DNA of 64,000 bases from Xestospongia muta. Lineage: Eukaryota; Porifera; Demospongiae; Haplosclerida; Petrosiidae. The stretch lies in contig OY848927.1 of NCBI GenBank assembly GCA_963693285.1, positions 3,164,501-3,228,500 of the forward strand. Reading direction: 5' to 3'. Below are positions 60,365-64,000 of the stretch, one piece after another. Position numbers and translations under genes: made by a program. The notes beneath the pieces are model-generated. The model searched no databases. It had not been told where the DNA came from and saw only the letters and a list, made by a program, of their open reading frames with translations. Every line of letters starts with the position of its first letter. The stretch's first letter is position 1.

Positions 60365-62499
60365 ATGTCTGTACTACTAATGGCTACTATCTTCTTGTTA
60401 TGTGTCAATGAAGTTATTAGTAACTGTCCACCAGACTCAGGTAAGTGACTTGATGTGTAGTACATCATTTATTAACAATGTTCTAGGTATCTATCTGGTG
60501 TTCAATGGAAGTTGTTATCCTAATGGTTCCTACATCAATCATATTTACATTACACCAGACATATCATCATATATATCACATCTTCAATGTGTGTTACCTG
60601 ACTCTACTTTGTCTGGAGGACAGTGGGTCTATCCTAATGGACAACCTGTCAATTGTAACATCAACAATAACAATGATCCTCTACGCTGTATTGAATCTAA
60701 TAATCCTGCTAACATCACTGTATATAGACCTGATGGACAAGGCTTTCATGAATCCCGATTAGGTGGTAATAAGTTCAAATGTTGTCTTCCCAGTAATTGT
60801 TCTGATCCTACTACCAACATCATCACTGTTCATATATTCAGTAAGTTATATCTCATTGTACTAGTGCACACTGTCATTTGTTACTGATCTATTATAGAAC
60901 ATGTAGAGATCATAGACTTTACTGTTATTGAGTTTCCTTCTGATATGACAGTTGTTCCACAACAATACAAACTTCAATGTGTTCTAAGTGGAATTAAAAG
61001 AAATTTCAGGTGGTATTATGTATATAACAGTCATAGTTCTAGTATTGAATTTAATTGTTTGACACAAAACTTTGGATACAGTTGTAGTAATGAGAGTCAA
61101 ATTATTCACAGCATTAATAATACAATTGTTCATAATCTAACTGTTACTTGGTATGCAGAGGAGATCAATAGTGGAATATTTAGTCAGTCAAACAATAATG
61201 GTGATCATGTATATAGGTGTTATGAAAACGTTGATGAGATTGTAAGAAATCATTATCTTACAGTAACTGGTAAGTACTTTCACTACTATAGTTACATGAT
61301 GTCTTAAGTAACCTTCTCAGCTCCAAGATTCACTCCCCCTCATTCGACTTTGGTCAACAAGACAGCTACCACTATCACTATCAGTTGGACACCTGTTCCA
61401 TCTGATGCTGATGGATATGTAGTCAATGCCACTAGTAAAACACACACTGTGACACAACAGATAAAGGGAGGTTGTCAAAATAAGATGACACTGAAGAGAC
61501 TAATACCAGCAACAACTTATAACATCACAGTCAGAGCCTATCAAGATATACTAGGACCTGCTAGTAATGTAATCAGTGTACAAACTAATGATTCTTTCTA
61601 CTCAGTTCCTGGTCCAGTTAATACACTATCCAGTTTGATGTCTACTACGTGGGCAGTTATCTCATGGAGTATACTTAGTTATAATCCTGTAGACTATCCC
61701 ATTATCACATATGAGATAGGGTACACTACTCATCAGTCTAATGGTAGTTGTTCTCCTAGTCATGAGTTTAATCCAATGATAAAAACTAATACAAGTAGTA
61801 GAAATGTAAATATAAGTGATCTAATAGGTAACACCTGTTATCTGTTTGGTGTACGTGGTTATACTGTTAATGGTTATGGACTATGGACAGTAATTGGTAA
61901 TCAAACTCTAACTGAGCTACATACAACAGGTATTTTCAATAACTATTAATCATGATACCATCTACTACCATAGTGTCAACAATATCTCCTCAAATGCTAC
62001 CATCCACAACCATAGTGTCAGTAATATCTCCACTATTAACACTATGTACTACTGATAAAGGTATGTAGAATATCATGATGTAAGTTTATAATGTCTCTGA
62101 AGTCACTTCATCTACAACTAATATTATTACTGGACTGGGTGTACTAGTTGGTATACTGTTGATTGTAGTGATAACTAGTATTGCTGTCAATATGATGCAG
62201 TTTATATACATCAGACGGTATTCAATATAATTTCCTCAGATATATATTGTTTGTTGATACAGACTCATCATTACTACATCTGAAGACCAACAACAATTGG
62301 GCAGTCAGTAAGTTATCAATAATGGATTGATCACTACACAAATCCATATCATAATTACCTTGTGTTAACTCATACACTGTCTATCTATAGACCTGATGAA
62401 GATATTGAAATGCAAGTTTGTGAGTCCTATAGTCTTCAAACAATTGATGATGAAGGTCGTCAAGTACCAACAGATAACTGTATCTATGAGAATATATGA
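60365..62499 (+). CDS. Gene F'': Ig-Ig-FN3-FN3 receptor, 588 aa
   Basis: Exons: 60365-60440, 60487-60840, 60898-61269, 61321-61929, 61974-62060, 62103-62217, 62263-62307, 62391-62499. The FN3 part and tail are F-type (NDSFYS linker, 87-bp stalk exon, tail ending CIYENI). Ig1 is G-like in its short loop (RPDGQGFHESRLGGNKFKCC) and has a private segment (YLVFNGSCYPNG, ITPDISSYISHLQC). It therefore looks like a mosaic of the F and G types. The TM exon starts VTSSTTNIITGLG. All exons are in phase. Confidence 0.87.
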
Positions 62500-62612
62500 T
62501 GTTACACTATGTAGTATAAACTTGTCCTATAGTTAGTTCTATAACTAAAAGAGCATTTATAAAATATGTATTGTTATTGTTGTCATAAAAAAACACACTA
62601 TAATTATAATAG

Positions 62613-62855
62613 AGAGTGAAGTGGACTAGTCCCAGTAGTGAAGATGGTAACTATGTAACATACTACAACATTTCCTATAGTCCATCTTGTCCTGAGTTTT
62701 TATCAGTGAGTGTGACATTGGTTTCTGTTACTACAATACCTACTGGGTCACCCAAGGCAGTCACAGCTTCATCTAAATTTAACATCAAACAATATCATAT
62801 GGGAAGAGATTATTTTGTCACCTACATAATGGTAGAATCATTGAGTATGTTGTAT
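62613..62855 (+). pseudogene. Relic of two FN3 exons downstream of F''
   Basis: Third copy of the 45303-45545 relic, with the same frameshift. Confidence 0.72.
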
Positions 62856-64000
62856 GTTGCGTTTGTTGTGACTGATTGTTTTAACAAAGATCATACCACT
62901 TTGTTCACTTTCTTGTTGGACACATACATATAATGATATAGAACTAATTATGTAATACTTTACAAATATAAACAGTTAATAATGTTGTGTATTATCATAG
63001 ATATTAGAGTAGAGGGATTTGAAACTCAATTAACACTTCCTGTATACAGTACTATGGTGTGATGGGAAGGTACGAGATCAGGTCCTAGTTTGGAATGTCT
63101 CACTTGTGAATGTGTCAGGATAGGTCTATATAGGAGAAGCAGAAAATAGAAAAAAATAGAAAAAAGGAAAGAAGAGCAACAAAACCGATACATTCTGTTT
63201 TAAGAAGGTGAAGACAAATTGCTAATAGGGTGATGATAGCATTAGTACAAATTTTTATTTTTTTAAGAAGAGAAGTAGTTTCTAGTTAGGCAAATTAGAA
63301 GATGTTGGTGTGTGTAAAAGGTTTTGTGTACCTCTAACTTCAATGTTTTACAAGAAACAACACTGAAATCTTGTCTGAAGTTGCAGCATGTGTCCTCCTA
63401 TTGCATGGACTTGCTTTTTTCAGATATCTCAATTGTTATTCATTTCAGAATTTAAAAAATACTTTACAATGTTGTGTGATAGTACATGTTTGTGTACCTC
63501 TGACTGATGTATAGAAGCTTGAATATCACTATTTTGATGTTAGATGGATAATATGATGAGTGATGTAGTGCAATAAAATAATAAAAAATTGTGTTTCCAT
63601 GTATAGATCTTGTTATACAATGCTAACCTCTTGGCTTAGGTTATAAGGACTCGATCACTATCACATTGTATATATTACAGATAATCAGTACATTTTTAGA
63701 TATATTGTAACATGCATGCTATGGCAATGGAGTGATAATGTAATAATTACCCAAATTCATTTTTATGTATTAGATGGGAAGAATGTTATGACTGTGTACT
63801 TGTAAAAGGACTCACAATCTGAAGCAAAAGTTAATTGTTTCCTATTCGCTGACAAAATATATTCATTGCTTGCTCATATCAATTCCACTCAACCTGATTT
63901 ATTGTTCGTTTTCTATCTCATTTCCCTTGGATATCTATTTTAGTGCACAAGTGGATAGTTTGTCAATGCTTCAAAACAAGGTACTTCAATTTTCCTCAAT
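62856..64000. other. Spacer after F'', running off the window
   Basis: Matches 54189-55350. Two ATAGAAAAAA units at about 63146-63165. A G-type gene is expected about 1.1 kb beyond the end if the unit repeats again. Confidence 0.6.

Larger units (their letters stand above)
42940..64000 (+). repeat. Tandem receptor array, 8.6-8.8 kb period
   Basis: Starts of F, F' and F'' are spaced 8592 and 8695 bp. G to G' and Kelch 1 to Kelch 2 are both spaced 8767 bp. Each period contains an F-type gene, FN3 relic, G-type gene, antisense Kelch fragment and E-type tail relic. Copies 1 and 2 are almost identical by eye, so the duplication is recent. Confidence 0.9.

Noticed and set aside
1..64000. Receptor tyrosine kinase or receptor phosphatase identity for the FN3 genes
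   Set aside because: Each gene ends with a stop about 55-60 residues after the TM; no kinase or phosphatase motif is present in any frame downstream.

Overview
The window looks like nuclear DNA of an early-branching animal, most likely a demosponge of the Amphimedon type (inference). It is AT-rich, with many introns of about 45-70 bp with canonical GT/AG ends. It carries cell-surface receptors with signal peptide, Ig, fibronectin III (FN3), Sema, PSI and IPT modules. There are also BEL/Pao, Copia, hAT-like and MULE-like mobile elements. I joined exons by eye from splice sites, phase and comparison between the paralogues inside the window. Every intact model below sums to a whole number of codons.

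Layout. 1-2279: 3' part of an Ig/FN3 receptor (gene A). 2924-11100: a duplicated block with a plexin-like Sema/PSI/IPT receptor (gene B, 4776-10804). 11128-17165: a decayed BEL/Pao retrotransposon on the minus strand, itself split by a small TIR element. 17166-26270: a second copy of the block's 5' arm, split by a 4.4 kb Copia element (19768-24132, LTRs and 5-bp target duplication visible). It ends in a broken copy of gene B's first exon and a MULE-like scrap. 26271-31797: a second plexin-like receptor (gene C), followed by a truncated copy of the same BEL element.

34742-64000: a tandem array of single-pass Ig/FN3 receptors, all on the + strand: D (two nonsense codons), E (949 aa), F (584), G (570), F' (598), G' (570) and F'' (588). 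From F onward the array repeats with a period of 8.6-8.8 kb. Each period holds an F-type gene, a G-type gene, an antisense Kelch fragment and the decayed tail of a third, E-type receptor.

The genes look like two families of surface recognition receptors with no catalytic cytoplasmic domain. In both families the membrane-proximal part is conserved and the N-terminal part varies. Tails are short and tyrosine-bearing (C-terminal YxxI or DYI), with an SH3-type proline motif in the plexin-like pair. Symmetric phase-1 exons, exon loss, exon fusion, local conversion and recent tandem duplication are all directly visible. A role in self/non-self or microbe recognition is a hypothesis; nothing in the sequence proves it. 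I saw no tRNA, rRNA or CRISPR array.
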